Shown: in pieces, positions 1 to 6,924 of the stretch | Numbering within the stretch: the first letter of the stretch is position 1 | How the letters are laid out: every line of letters begins with the position of its first letter | Source of the DNA: an uncultured Christensenella sp. | Lineage (GTDB): Bacteria; Bacillota; Clostridia; Christensenellales; UBA1242 | Direction of reading: 5' to 3' | Length of the DNA: 12,768 nt | Assembly: GCA_905203645.1 (NCBI GenBank) | Contig: CAJKWP010000037.1 | Coordinates: 1-12,768 of the forward strand | The notes under the pieces: generated by a model | Seen by the model: the letters and a program-made list of their open reading frames with translations, nothing else | Database searches by the model: none | What the model was told of the DNA's origin: nothing | Program-made: the position numbers and the translations under genes

Positions 1-24
1 TTCAAAATTTTTATAAAAAACTCA

Positions 25-116
25 TGAATAATTATACAAAAAACGCTTGCATAATTATAAATTGTATTGTATAATAATGAAAAATTAGCAAATAATTATA
101 CATTTATAATTATGCA
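25..116. promoter_or_regulatory. Candidate ArgR operator region (four AATT-centred near-palindromes)
   Basis: Four copies of ATAATTATA lie around the argR promoter: at 28-36, 51-59, 92-100 and, on the opposite strand, 105-113. The first sits in TGAATAATTATACA (25-38), which differs at one base from the ARG-box core TGAATwwwwATTCA. In addition, TGCATAATTATAAAT (48-62) is repeated as a perfect 15-bp inverted copy at 102-116. The arms cover the -35 element and the early leader, a position suited to repression. ArgR autoregulation is well known in the family; that these sites serve it here is inference. The spacing between box centres (23, 41 and 14 bp) is not the usual ~21 bp, and AT-rich DNA yields such matches easily. 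Confidence 0.5.
47..75 (+). promoter_or_regulatory. Sigma-A-type promoter of argR-recN
   Basis: TTGCAT (47-52) and a perfect TATAAT (70-75) are separated by 17 bp, which predicts transcription starting near 82 and a leader of about 90 nt before the argR GTG. The promoter lies inside the candidate operator repeats. Confidence 0.75.
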
Positions 117-171
117 TAAAACTCTGTATTCCGCAAAATATAAGGGATTGAGCCATTCGAGGAGGCGTAAC

Positions 172-624
172 GTGGCAAGAAGTTTAAGACAGTCAAAAAT
201 ATTGGAATTGATATCTGCATTTGAAATTGAGACTCAAGACGACCTGGTATCTCAACTTCGAAATTCTGGTTTGGATATAACACAAGCAACAGTTTCAAGG
301 GATATTAAGGAACTTGGACTTATAAAAATTTTGAGTCAAGAATCTGGCAAATACAAATACTCGCTCCCTGTTTCTGATGATGCAGTTGTATCAAACAAAA
401 ATATTTCTATATTTAAAGAAGCAGTCATATCAATAAAGCCAGCACAAAATTTGATTGTCATAAAAACCATCAAAGGTATGGCATCTGCAATTTGCGGATT
501 GGTTGACAAATTAAATCTTGACAATGTTATGGGAACCGTGAGTGGCGACGACACAATTATGGCAATTTTTCCAACAAATGATTTTGCATTATCTGCTTCC
601 AAAACACTTGTCAATATGTTGTAA
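172..624 (+). CDS. argR: Arginine repressor ArgR
   Basis: This is the arginine-responsive transcription factor that represses arginine biosynthesis and, in many Firmicutes, activates its catabolism. The protein is 150 aa, the family's usual length. The N-terminal winged-helix domain contains TQATVSRDIKELGL (residues 37-50), the recognition-helix signature. The C-terminal oligomerisation and arginine-binding domain has KTIKGMASAI (98-107) and the GDDT motif (125-128) that contacts arginine. The GTG start at 172 is chosen because AGGAGG (160-165) lies 6 nt upstream. A longer frame reaches back to a TTG at 67, but that codon overlaps the -10 element and precedes the predicted transcript. The argR-recN pairing, with a 14-nt gap, is conserved in Firmicutes. 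The candidate boxes upstream suggest autoregulation. Confidence 0.96.
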   Translation: MARSLRQSKILELISAFEIETQDDLVSQLRNSGLDITQATVSRDIKELGLIKILSQESGKYKYSLPVSDDAVVSNKNISIFKEAVISIKPAQNLIVIKTIKGMASAICGLVDKLNLDNVMGTVSGDDTIMAIFPTNDFALSASKTLVNML

Positions 625-638
625 TACTGGAGAAAAAA

Positions 639-2324
639 TTGTTAAAAGAATTAAAGATAAGAAACCTTGCGCTTATATCAGATTTAACCCTTGAATTCAA
701 AGAGGGGTTTAATGTTTTATTAGGGGAAACTGGTGCAGGTAAAAGTATAATCTTGGATGCCATAGATTTTGCATTAGGGGCAAAAGCTGATAAAAATCTT
801 ATTTCGCACGGCATGGAGTTGATGAAGGTTGAGGCGTGTTTTGAAGATTACAATCAAAGTGTATCAACCGTATTGAAAGAAATGGGTTTTGAAGATGAAG
901 GTTTGCTTATTATTTCAAGGTCACTTGGAATTGATGGGAAATCTGATATCAAACTCAATGGCAACACATTGACGCTTTCTATGCTTAAAGCAGTTACAAT
1001 GTATTTGGCAGACAGTTATTCTCAACACGAAAACTTGATGCTGCTAAAAGAAAAAAATCAACTTGAAATTTTGGATTCTTTGACGGATGGACTCGACAAT
1101 TTGAAACAAGAATTGAAATCGTTGCTTGCCGAAAGAAGATTCATAGGTGAAAAATTTTCAATGCTTGGCGGTGACGATCAAAATCGAAATCGTGAACTTG
1201 AATTTTTGAAATACCAAATTGACGAGATAAGAGATTTGAATCCTACAAACGAAGAAGAAAACACTCTGATGGAAAGATTCAAAATTCTTTCAAGCAGTGA
1301 GAAAATTACCAATGCATTGGAAGAGGCATACTTTTGTCTAAATCAAAACAACTCAGCTCTCAGTCAAATCAAGACTGCCCAAAAAGATTTGAACACCATA
1401 AGTGAGTATTCGGAATCATTTGAGCAATTAGCATCAAGATTGGAAAGTTGCTATTACGAAGTAGAAGATATTTGTATGACACTCAGAAATGAGATGTCGC
1501 ATGTAAAATATGATCAGCACGAAATGGATCAAGTTGACAGCAAACTGGACAAGTACAAGGATTTAAAAAGAAAGTATGGCTCTTCGGTCGAACTGGTGCT
1601 CAAAACTCTTGAAGATTTGGAAAGAAAATATCAAATGATTGCAAATGCTGACGAGCAACTTGCAAAGCTTAATGTTGAACTTGAAAAATTGAACAAAAAG
1701 ATAAATGATGCTTGTCAAAAGATATCTTTGCAAAGAAAAAAGACTGCAACAGAATTTGAAAATGGAATGTGTCAACAATTTTTGGATTTGGGTATGAAAA
1801 ACGGCAGGTTCAAAGTTGAATTTGTACAAACAGAACCAAATCTTAACGGCTATGACAACGTAAGATTCATGTTTTCTGCCAACCTTGGTGAAGAATTAAA
1901 ACCATTGTCAAAAATTATCTCTGGCGGAGAAATGAGCAGATTTATGCTTGCATACAAAAATTTGAATGTGAAAGAAAAATCAACAGTTATCTTTGACGAA
2001 ATTGACAGTGGAATGGCAGGCGAAATAAGCTCTCAAGTCGCAAAAAAAATTGCAAATATATCAATATCAAATCAAGTCATATGTATTTCACACTTGCCAC
2101 AGGTATGCGCTATGGCAGACAATTTCTTTTTTGTATACAAAACTTCTGACTATCAAAAAACTCAAAGTCACGTAGAGGTTTTGAATGAAGAACAAAAGGT
2201 TGAAAAAATTGCAAAATTGTCTGGTGGAGAAGGTATTACAAGCGAGGCGCTGGCACATGCTAAAAGTCTTTTGGTTTGGGCCTGTGATTACAAAAATTCT
2301 ACAAAATCAAAACAGAGTAAATAA
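639..2324 (+). CDS. recN: DNA repair protein RecN (SMC-like ATPase)
   Basis: RecN is a cytoplasmic SMC-like ATPase that is recruited early to DNA double-strand breaks and helps tether ends for recombination. The 561-aa length is typical. Walker A GETGAGKS is at residues 29-36, followed by a long central coiled-coil region rich in Lys, Glu and Leu (about 150-390). The ABC signature SGGEMS begins at residue 428 and Walker B TVIFDE is at 449-454, with catalytic E454. The C-terminal HLPQVCAMAD and ALAHAKSLL stretches are characteristic of RecN. It starts with TTG at 639, preceded by TGGAGA (628-633) at 5 nt, and the N-terminus from that codon aligns with family starts. It is co-transcribed with argR and followed directly by a terminator. 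Confidence 0.97.
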   Translation: MLKELKIRNLALISDLTLEFKEGFNVLLGETGAGKSIILDAIDFALGAKADKNLISHGMELMKVEACFEDYNQSVSTVLKEMGFEDEGLLIISRSLGIDGKSDIKLNGNTLTLSMLKAVTMYLADSYSQHENLMLLKEKNQLEILDSLTDGLDNLKQELKSLLAERRFIGEKFSMLGGDDQNRNRELEFLKYQIDEIRDLNPTNEEENTLMERFKILSSSEKITNALEEAYFCLNQNNSALSQIKTAQKDLNTISEYSESFEQLASRLESCYYEVEDICMTLRNEMSHVKYDQHEMDQVDSKLDKYKDLKRKYGSSVELVLKTLEDLERKYQMIANADEQLAKLNVELEKLNKKINDACQKISLQRKKTATEFENGMCQQFLDLGMKNGRFKVEFVQTEPNLNGYDNVRFMFSANLGEELKPLSKIISGGEMSRFMLAYKNLNVKEKSTVIFDEIDSGMAGEISSQVAKKIANISISNQVICISHLPQVCAMADNFFFVYKTSDYQKTQSHVEVLNEEQKVEKIAKLSGGEGITSEALAHAKSLLVWACDYKNSTKSKQSK

Positions 2325-2346
2325 TTTTAAATTTTATACAAAAAAT

Positions 2347-2376
2347 AAAAGGGAAGTAAATCTTCTCTTTTTTTTT
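2347..2376 (+). terminator. Intrinsic terminator after recN, abutting the spoIVB ribosome binding site
   Basis: The stem GGGAAG (2351-2356)/CTTCTC (2362-2367) has one G-U pair and a TAAAT loop. A nine-T run (2368-2376) follows, and flanking A/T bases can extend the stem. The spoIVB Shine-Dalgarno AAGGAG (2377-2382) begins at the next base. Confidence 0.75.
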
Positions 2377-2390
2377 AAGGAGTATAAAAA

Positions 2391-3614
2391 ATGTTCAAAA
2401 AAATTGTCATCAAATCAATCGGTGTTTTGTTTTGCGTTGGGTTTGTAATGCTTATGGTCAATACAAATTTTGTTGCATTGTCCGATTTGCCACAAACTGG
2501 GTATGTGACTTACAACGAAATAAACGACATGAACAAGCAATCACAATTTGGAAAGTTTGTTACAGCTGATTTGGAACAAAAAGACATGATAGTCGGTGGC
2601 GAGAAAAACAAAATTTCAACCTTGAAGTTCAAATTGTTTGGAATAATCCCAGTAAGGGAAGTAAGTGTCAATGTTGGCGAAGAAAAAGAAGTTTTTGTTG
2701 GTGGTATTCCACTTGGTTTTTCCTTGAATACAAAAGGCTTGATTGTAGTTGGAGATAACAGTGTATTAACTCAAGAAGGAAACAAAGAAACGCAAAAAGA
2801 CAAAACTATTTTGCCTGGTGATATATTGACAGAAATAAACGGAAAGGAAATCACAAGTGTTTCGATCGTAGAAGAAGAATTGAATGATTTTGACAATGAG
2901 TTTGTCAATTTGAAGGTTCTCAGAAAAGATAAGACGATAGACATAAAATTGAAGCCTGCCAAAGATATGGAAAGTAACAATTACAAACTTGGACTTTGGG
3001 TAAAGAACAATGCTTCTGGCGTGGGGACATTGACGTTTGTTGACCAAAACAAAAATTTTGGTGCACTCGGTCATCCTATAACCGATTACGAAACGGGTTC
3101 TGTTATTCCTGTTCAAGACGGGAAAATATACAACTGTTCGTTGGTTGGAATAACAAAGGGTGAAAGGGGAAAACCCGGAGAACTCAAATGTTTGTTTTTG
3201 CAAGGGAAAAACAGCAAAGGAAGTGTCAGCAAAAATACAAATAGTGGTGTTTTTGGAGATATAAAAGATTCATCTAACATTGTAGATGAAAACAAAAAGG
3301 CAATCGTTGGAAATCGCATAAACGTTAAGCCTGGTAAAGCGTATATTGTAAGTTCAGTAAGCGGGGTGCGTGAAGAATATGAAATTGAAATAATCAAAGC
3401 CAACAATCAAAAGCAAAAAAGCGACAAGTCTATTATTTTCAGAGTAAAAGACAAACGCCTTTTGTCGATGACAGGTGGAATTGTACAAGGTATGAGTGGA
3501 AGTCCAATTTTGCAAGATGGCAAAATAATTGGCGCAGTTACTCACGTATTTTTGAATGATTCAACAAAAGGTTATGGAATATATATAGATTGGATGTTGC
3601 AAGAAATTGCCTAA
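2391..3614 (+). CDS. spoIVB: SpoIVB serine peptidase (S55 family, sporulation)
   Basis: SpoIVB is secreted from the forespore into the intermembrane space. There it cleaves SpoIVFA and so triggers processing of pro-sigma-K in the mother cell. The 407-aa protein has an N-terminal membrane anchor or signal (about 5-24), the KLFGIIPVREV stretch (81-91), and a PDZ domain (about 105-190, with LPGDILTEINGKEI). The S55 peptidase domain follows. The putative triad is H228 (GALGHPITD), D354 and S369 (QGMSGSP). The H-to-S and D-to-S spacings (141 and 15) are almost the same as those I recall for Bacillus subtilis SpoIVB. AAGGAG lies 8 nt before the ATG. No sigma-A promoter is evident; a forespore sigma factor is expected, but I could not identify a site. 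The spo0A gene that normally follows is absent; instead ylbJ converges on it. Confidence 0.95.
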   Translation: MFKKIVIKSIGVLFCVGFVMLMVNTNFVALSDLPQTGYVTYNEINDMNKQSQFGKFVTADLEQKDMIVGGEKNKISTLKFKLFGIIPVREVSVNVGEEKEVFVGGIPLGFSLNTKGLIVVGDNSVLTQEGNKETQKDKTILPGDILTEINGKEITSVSIVEEELNDFDNEFVNLKVLRKDKTIDIKLKPAKDMESNNYKLGLWVKNNASGVGTLTFVDQNKNFGALGHPITDYETGSVIPVQDGKIYNCSLVGITKGERGKPGELKCLFLQGKNSKGSVSKNTNSGVFGDIKDSSNIVDENKKAIVGNRINVKPGKAYIVSSVSGVREEYEIEIIKANNQKQKSDKSIIFRVKDKRLLSMTGGIVQGMSGSPILQDGKIIGAVTHVFLNDSTKGYGIYIDWMLQEIA

Positions 3615-4585
3615 AAAATCAAGCAAAAAAGTGCACAGATAACGGTTGAAAGTATCGCATGAGTTAATTTGAATAACAGAAAAAATGAAAATTTCATGTT
3701 TAACTTTTTCAAAAAAGTAATAGATTGCATTGCAGTCGCAAGCCCACCAAAACTGGCAACAAAACAGCAAAGAACTATTTTCCAATTTGTTGCGAAAGCC
3801 AAGTTTGCTATATCTTTGCAGCCGTGAGTTATTTCAAAAAAGCCATTGAACAAGGCGCCAAAAGTACTGGATTGATTTATTGGCAAAATTGTATTCAAAA
3901 ATTGAATCAAAACAAAAAAGATTACAACGTAAGCACCGACTACAAACATTGAATTAGCCGAAGAAATTACATTTTTTGAAAGTACATCTTCATTGGTTGA
4001 AGATGTATTTTTTTGTGGAAGAGTGGTTTTGTCGTTCAGGTTGTATTTTCGAAAGATTAAACCATTGAGCAGTGCACCCAAAAGGTGTGAAACAAGCATT
4101 ATATAACCCGCTGTTTTGTTTGCCAAAAGTCCGACTCCGACAGTTCCAACCAAAAACATAGGTCCGCAGTTTGCACAAAAAGTTATTATTCGTTGTGCTT
4201 CACCACGGTTAATTTTTCCTTCCATATACAAATCTGTTGTAAGTTTTGCACCGACAGGGTATCCCGACATAATGCTCATAAGATATACAAAACTTGAAAT
4301 GCCACTTACGTTGTACAATTTGCTAGTTACATTCGAGAATAATTTTGATATTGGTTCAATCATGCCAAGACTTGACAGAAATTTGGTATACAAAATAAAA
4401 GGGAACAACGAAGGAAGAAGTACAGTTGCCCAGACAATCAATGCATTTAGCGCTTGGTTCATGTATACTTGTGGTTGTGCAACCATGGCAACAAGCAAAC
4501 AAAATATTGAAAGTGACAATAATACTGAATATAGTACTTTCAAATTTATTTGCGCTTTGCGTTTGACAAGAGTAAAAGTTTTCAC
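3611..4585 (-). CDS. ylbJ: Sporulation integral membrane protein YlbJ
   Basis: This is a polytopic membrane protein of the YlbJ/nucleoside-recognition (Gate) family, required for spore formation in Bacillus; its biochemical role is unclear. The 324 aa include hydrophobic segments near 17-38, 46-66, 97-108, 143-176, 214-234, 268-288 and 300-323. Family motifs are visible: LLPSLFPF (56-63), SGYPVGAKL (107-115), EAQRI with FCANCGPMF (129-144), and SFGGLATAMQ near the C-terminus. It is shorter than the roughly 400-aa Bacillus protein, mostly in the central loop. The GTG at 4585 has no Shine-Dalgarno and falls within a few bases of a leftward -10 element, so the true start may be the TTG at residue 15. 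Its TAG stop shares CTAA with the spoIVB TAA. Confidence 0.9.
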   Translation of the reverse strand: MKTFTLVKRKAQINLKVLYSVLLSLSIFCLLVAMVAQPQVYMNQALNALIVWATVLLPSLFPFILYTKFLSSLGMIEPISKLFSNVTSKLYNVSGISSFVYLMSIMSGYPVGAKLTTDLYMEGKINRGEAQRIITFCANCGPMFLVGTVGVGLLANKTAGYIMLVSHLLGALLNGLIFRKYNLNDKTTLPQKNTSSTNEDVLSKNVISSANSMFVVGAYVVIFFVLIQFLNTILPINQSSTFGALFNGFFEITHGCKDIANLAFATNWKIVLCCFVASFGGLATAMQSITFLKKLNMKFSFFLLFKLTHAILSTVICALFCLIF

Positions 4586-4591
4586 TATAAT
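4563..4591 (+). promoter_or_regulatory. Consensus sigma-A promoter of pta-ackA
   Basis: A perfect TTGACA (4563-4568) and a perfect TATAAT (4586-4591) are 17 bp apart, with transcription expected near 4598. The -35 lies inside the start of the leftward ylbJ reading frame. This is the strongest promoter match in the window, as expected for a highly expressed acetate/ATP operon. Confidence 0.85.
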
Positions 4592-4614
4592 AAAATATGT
4601 TTGACAGTCGTCAA
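4587..4614 (-). promoter_or_regulatory. Candidate leftward promoter towards ylbJ, overlapping the pta -10
   Basis: Read on the minus strand, TTGACG (4614-4609) and TATTAT (4592-4587) are separated by 16 bp. The -10 hexamer overlaps the pta -10 by five bases. Transcription would start near 4580, just inside the annotated ylbJ GTG. Bacillus ylbJ is transcribed by mother-cell sigma-E, so this sigma-A-like match may be fortuitous. Confidence 0.4.
4601..4614. repeat. Short inverted repeat at the pta transcription start
   Basis: TTGAC (4601-4605) and GTCAA (4610-4614) form a 5-4-5 dyad immediately downstream of the predicted pta start point. It could be an operator, a small leader hairpin, or simply a by-product of the opposing -35 element. 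No known regulator consensus was recognised. Confidence 0.35.
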
Positions 4615-4654
4615 TCTATTCCAAAAATAAACATCCACAAAAAGCGAGTTTTCT

Positions 4655-5656
4655 ATGAATGTTGAAAAATATATATTGCACAAAGCAAAAAACAAAAACT
4701 TCACGATAATATTTCCCGAAGCGGGGTTTTCGGACAGAATAATAAAAGCAACAAAAATTATATCAAAAAAGAAAATAGCCAAAGTAATTTTGGTTGGTGA
4801 TGAATCGTCGCTTGTAATGCGATTTAAAAACTTGAAAAAATTTAATATTGTAAATCCGAAATCATCCGAATTGTCAAGTCAATTTGCTCAAAAGCTTTAT
4901 GAATATCGAAAGGACAAAGGTATGACTTTGGAGCAGGCACAAGAACTTGTGTTGGATCCATTTTACTTTTCGGCAATGATGGTGAAAGAAGGGTATGCCG
5001 ACGGAATGGTTGGCGGTGCTGAGGTTTCTACTTCAAAAAATTTGAAACCTGCCTTGCAAATTATCAAGGCAAAAGAAGGTTTGGCATCTTCGTGCTTTGT
5101 GATTGCGGGCAAACACAAAAATATCAAATTGCCAATATTCTTGACCGATGCTGGCTTAAACGAAAATCCAACAAGTCAACAACTTGCAATCATTGCAAAG
5201 CAAACTGTTGATACGGCAAAGAGTATGCTTGGCAGTGATATAAAAGTAGCATTTTTGTCTTATTCAACAAAAGGTAGTGCTGAAAGTGAAATGACCCAAA
5301 AGGTTAAAGATGCGTATCAAACTTTTGCAAATGCCAATCCAGAGATTTTGTGCGATGGTGAACTTCAACTTGACAGTGCCTTGATTGAAAGAGTTGCAAA
5401 ACTTAAATGTCCACAAAGTCCTGTTGCAGGCAAGGCAAATGTCTTGGTTGTACCTGACTTGAACGCAGGAAATATACTTTACAAGTGTATGCAATATTTT
5501 GGTGGACTTACTGCGATTGGTCCAATTGTCCAAGGGCTTAACAAACCAGTAAATGATTTGTCCCGTGGTTGCAGTATAAAAGATATTGTGTTATTGACCG
5601 CTGTGACTGTGTTACAGTGTGAAAACAATAAAAATAATAAGGAGAACAAACAATGA
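4655..5656 (+). CDS. pta: Phosphate acetyltransferase Pta
   Basis: Pta converts acetyl-CoA and phosphate to acetyl phosphate and CoA, the first step of the acetate fermentation branch completed by AckA. The 333 aa match the single-domain bacterial form without the extra N-terminal domain of enteric Pta. Landmarks are IIFPE (18-22), YADGMVGGA (114-122), KPALQII (131-137), LSYSTKGSAES (201-211), DGELQLD (234-240), GKANVLVVPDLNAGN (259-273) and NDLSRGCS (300-307). S303, R304 and D310 correspond to residues important for CoA binding and catalysis in studied Pta enzymes, and R85 in YEYRKDKGMT is also kept. The usual Arg before PALQ is Lys131. The Shine-Dalgarno is weak (AGCGAG, 4643-4648). The stop overlaps ackA in an ATGA, indicating translational coupling. 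Confidence 0.96.
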   Translation: MNVEKYILHKAKNKNFTIIFPEAGFSDRIIKATKIISKKKIAKVILVGDESSLVMRFKNLKKFNIVNPKSSELSSQFAQKLYEYRKDKGMTLEQAQELVLDPFYFSAMMVKEGYADGMVGGAEVSTSKNLKPALQIIKAKEGLASSCFVIAGKHKNIKLPIFLTDAGLNENPTSQQLAIIAKQTVDTAKSMLGSDIKVAFLSYSTKGSAESEMTQKVKDAYQTFANANPEILCDGELQLDSALIERVAKLKCPQSPVAGKANVLVVPDLNAGNILYKCMQYFGGLTAIGPIVQGLNKPVNDLSRGCSIKDIVLLTAVTVLQCENNKNNKENKQ

Positions 5657-6849
5657 AAATTTTAGTTATCAATGCAGGAAGCAGTACTTTGAAATTTCAA
5701 CTTATCAATATGGAAGACAAAAGTGTTCTTGCAAAAGGCAACGTTGAAAAGATAAATGAAGAAGGCTCTTTTTTGCGTTACAAAGCAAATGGAAAAGAAT
5801 TGATTATAAATCAAAACTTTTCAAACCATGCCGAAGGTCTTAAAAAAGTTTTGGAAACATTGACTGACAGCGAAGTGGGCGTTATCAAATCGTTGAAAGA
5901 AATAAGTGCATTCGGTCATAGGGTCGTAAACGTTGGTGACACATACTTTGACGCATGTATAGTTACAAAAGAAGTTTTGGAAGATTTCAAAACAAAAGTA
6001 GAGTTTTCACCATTACACGTGCCAGGTGCCATTGCTGGTATTGAAGGAGCGATGGCTATAAACAGTGAAATTCCAAACGTTGCAGTGTTTGATATTGGTT
6101 TTCACAAAACTTTGCCAGAATATGCTTATCTTTATGCTATTCCAAAAAAATACTATGAAAAATACAAAATCCGCAGATACGGCGCACATGGTACAAGTCA
6201 TTTTTATGTAGCAAACAGGTGTGCAAGCCTTATGGGAAAAGATATAAAAGACCTTAAAATAATCACTTGCCACTTGGGTGGTGGAGCATCTATTGCAGCG
6301 GTAAAAGGTGGAAAATGTATTGATACATCCATGGGATTTACTCCTCTTGAAGGTCTTATTATGAATACCAGAAGTGGTGACATCGATCCCGCTGTTTTGG
6401 AATTTATTTGCAAAAAAGAAAACAAAAACATAAGTGATATGCTCAAAATGTTAAACAAGGAAAGTGGTCTTTTGGGTGCTACTGGCGGTTTGATGGCCGA
6501 CATGCGTGACATTACGGCAAATTTGAATAATCCAGACGTAAAACTTGCATTTGATATGTATTGCTATCGGATCTTGAAATACATTGGTGCTTACACCGCT
6601 GCATTGAACGGTGTTGACGCAATCGTGTTTACTGCTGGATGCGGTGAAAATACACCAGAATTGCGTGAACAAGTTTGTGCTTCACTTTCATATTTGGGTG
6701 TTGAAATTGACAACGACCTTAACTGGAATATGCAACGCGGAAAAGAAACTTTGCTCAGCACACCAAACAGCAAAGTTGCAGTTTATGTTATTCCAACTGA
6801 TGAAGAGATGGTTATCGCACAAGAAACAGTCAATTTAATCAAAGGCTAA
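5653..6849 (+). CDS. ackA: Acetate kinase AckA (divergent active site)
   Basis: Acetate kinase transfers the phosphoryl group of acetyl phosphate to ADP, yielding ATP and acetate in the cytoplasm. The 398-aa length is typical. ASKHA-fold landmarks are VINAGSSTLK (5-14), FGHRVV (87-92), FDIGFHKTLP (146-155), HGTSH (179-183), DTSMGFTPLEG (224-234), TRSGDIDP (239-246), AGCGENT (328-334) and IPTDEE (380-385). Catalytic equivalents of R91, D148, H180 and R241 of the Methanosarcina enzyme are present (R90, D147, H179, R240). Several usually invariant positions differ: Ala178 for the acetate-pocket Phe, Gly210 for Asn in HLGNGAS, Asn238 for Gly in MGTRSGD, Asn94-Val95 for His-Gly, and PLHVPGA for PLHNPAN. 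AAGGAG (5639-5644) is 8 nt upstream. No terminator follows, so transcripts may reach rpmF. Confidence 0.94.
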   Translation: MKILVINAGSSTLKFQLINMEDKSVLAKGNVEKINEEGSFLRYKANGKELIINQNFSNHAEGLKKVLETLTDSEVGVIKSLKEISAFGHRVVNVGDTYFDACIVTKEVLEDFKTKVEFSPLHVPGAIAGIEGAMAINSEIPNVAVFDIGFHKTLPEYAYLYAIPKKYYEKYKIRRYGAHGTSHFYVANRCASLMGKDIKDLKIITCHLGGGASIAAVKGGKCIDTSMGFTPLEGLIMNTRSGDIDPAVLEFICKKENKNISDMLKMLNKESGLLGATGGLMADMRDITANLNNPDVKLAFDMYCYRILKYIGAYTAALNGVDAIVFTAGCGENTPELREQVCASLSYLGVEIDNDLNWNMQRGKETLLSTPNSKVAVYVIPTDEEMVIAQETVNLIKG

Positions 6850-6868
6850 ACAAAAATTACAAAAATAC

Positions 6869-6897
6869 TTGACTTTGTGCAAATTTATATTTATAAT
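6869..6897 (+). promoter_or_regulatory. Sigma-A promoter of rpmF
   Basis: TTGACT (6869-6874) and a perfect TATAAT (6892-6897) are 17 bp apart, with transcription expected near 6904. An AGGAGG (6911-6916) lies 8 nt before the rpmF ATG. Confidence 0.82.
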
Positions 6898-6924
6898 GTC
6901 ATAGTTTGATAGGAGGATAAATTA

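Noticed and set aside
67..171. N-terminal extension of ArgR from a TTG at 67
   Set aside because: It overlaps the TATAAT at 70-75 and precedes the predicted transcript; the GTG at 172 has an ideal AGGAGG and gives the normal family length.
2250..2390. Sigma-F/G promoter for spoIVB
   Set aside because: Expected from the family, but no pair of elements with acceptable spacing could be seen.
2391..2448. Overlapping frame at 2185-2448 running from recN into spoIVB
   Set aside because: It is a shadow frame: no ribosome site, and it is out of phase with two well-supported genes.
4116..4604. 162-aa rightward reading frame opposite ylbJ
   Set aside because: It is antisense to a clear YlbJ homologue, has no ribosome site, and its composition mirrors hydrophobic codons on the other strand.
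4597..4665. 22-codon leader reading frame starting at the pta transcription start and overlapping the pta ATG
   Set aside because: It would have to be leaderless, has no ribosome site, and shows no regulatory codon pattern.
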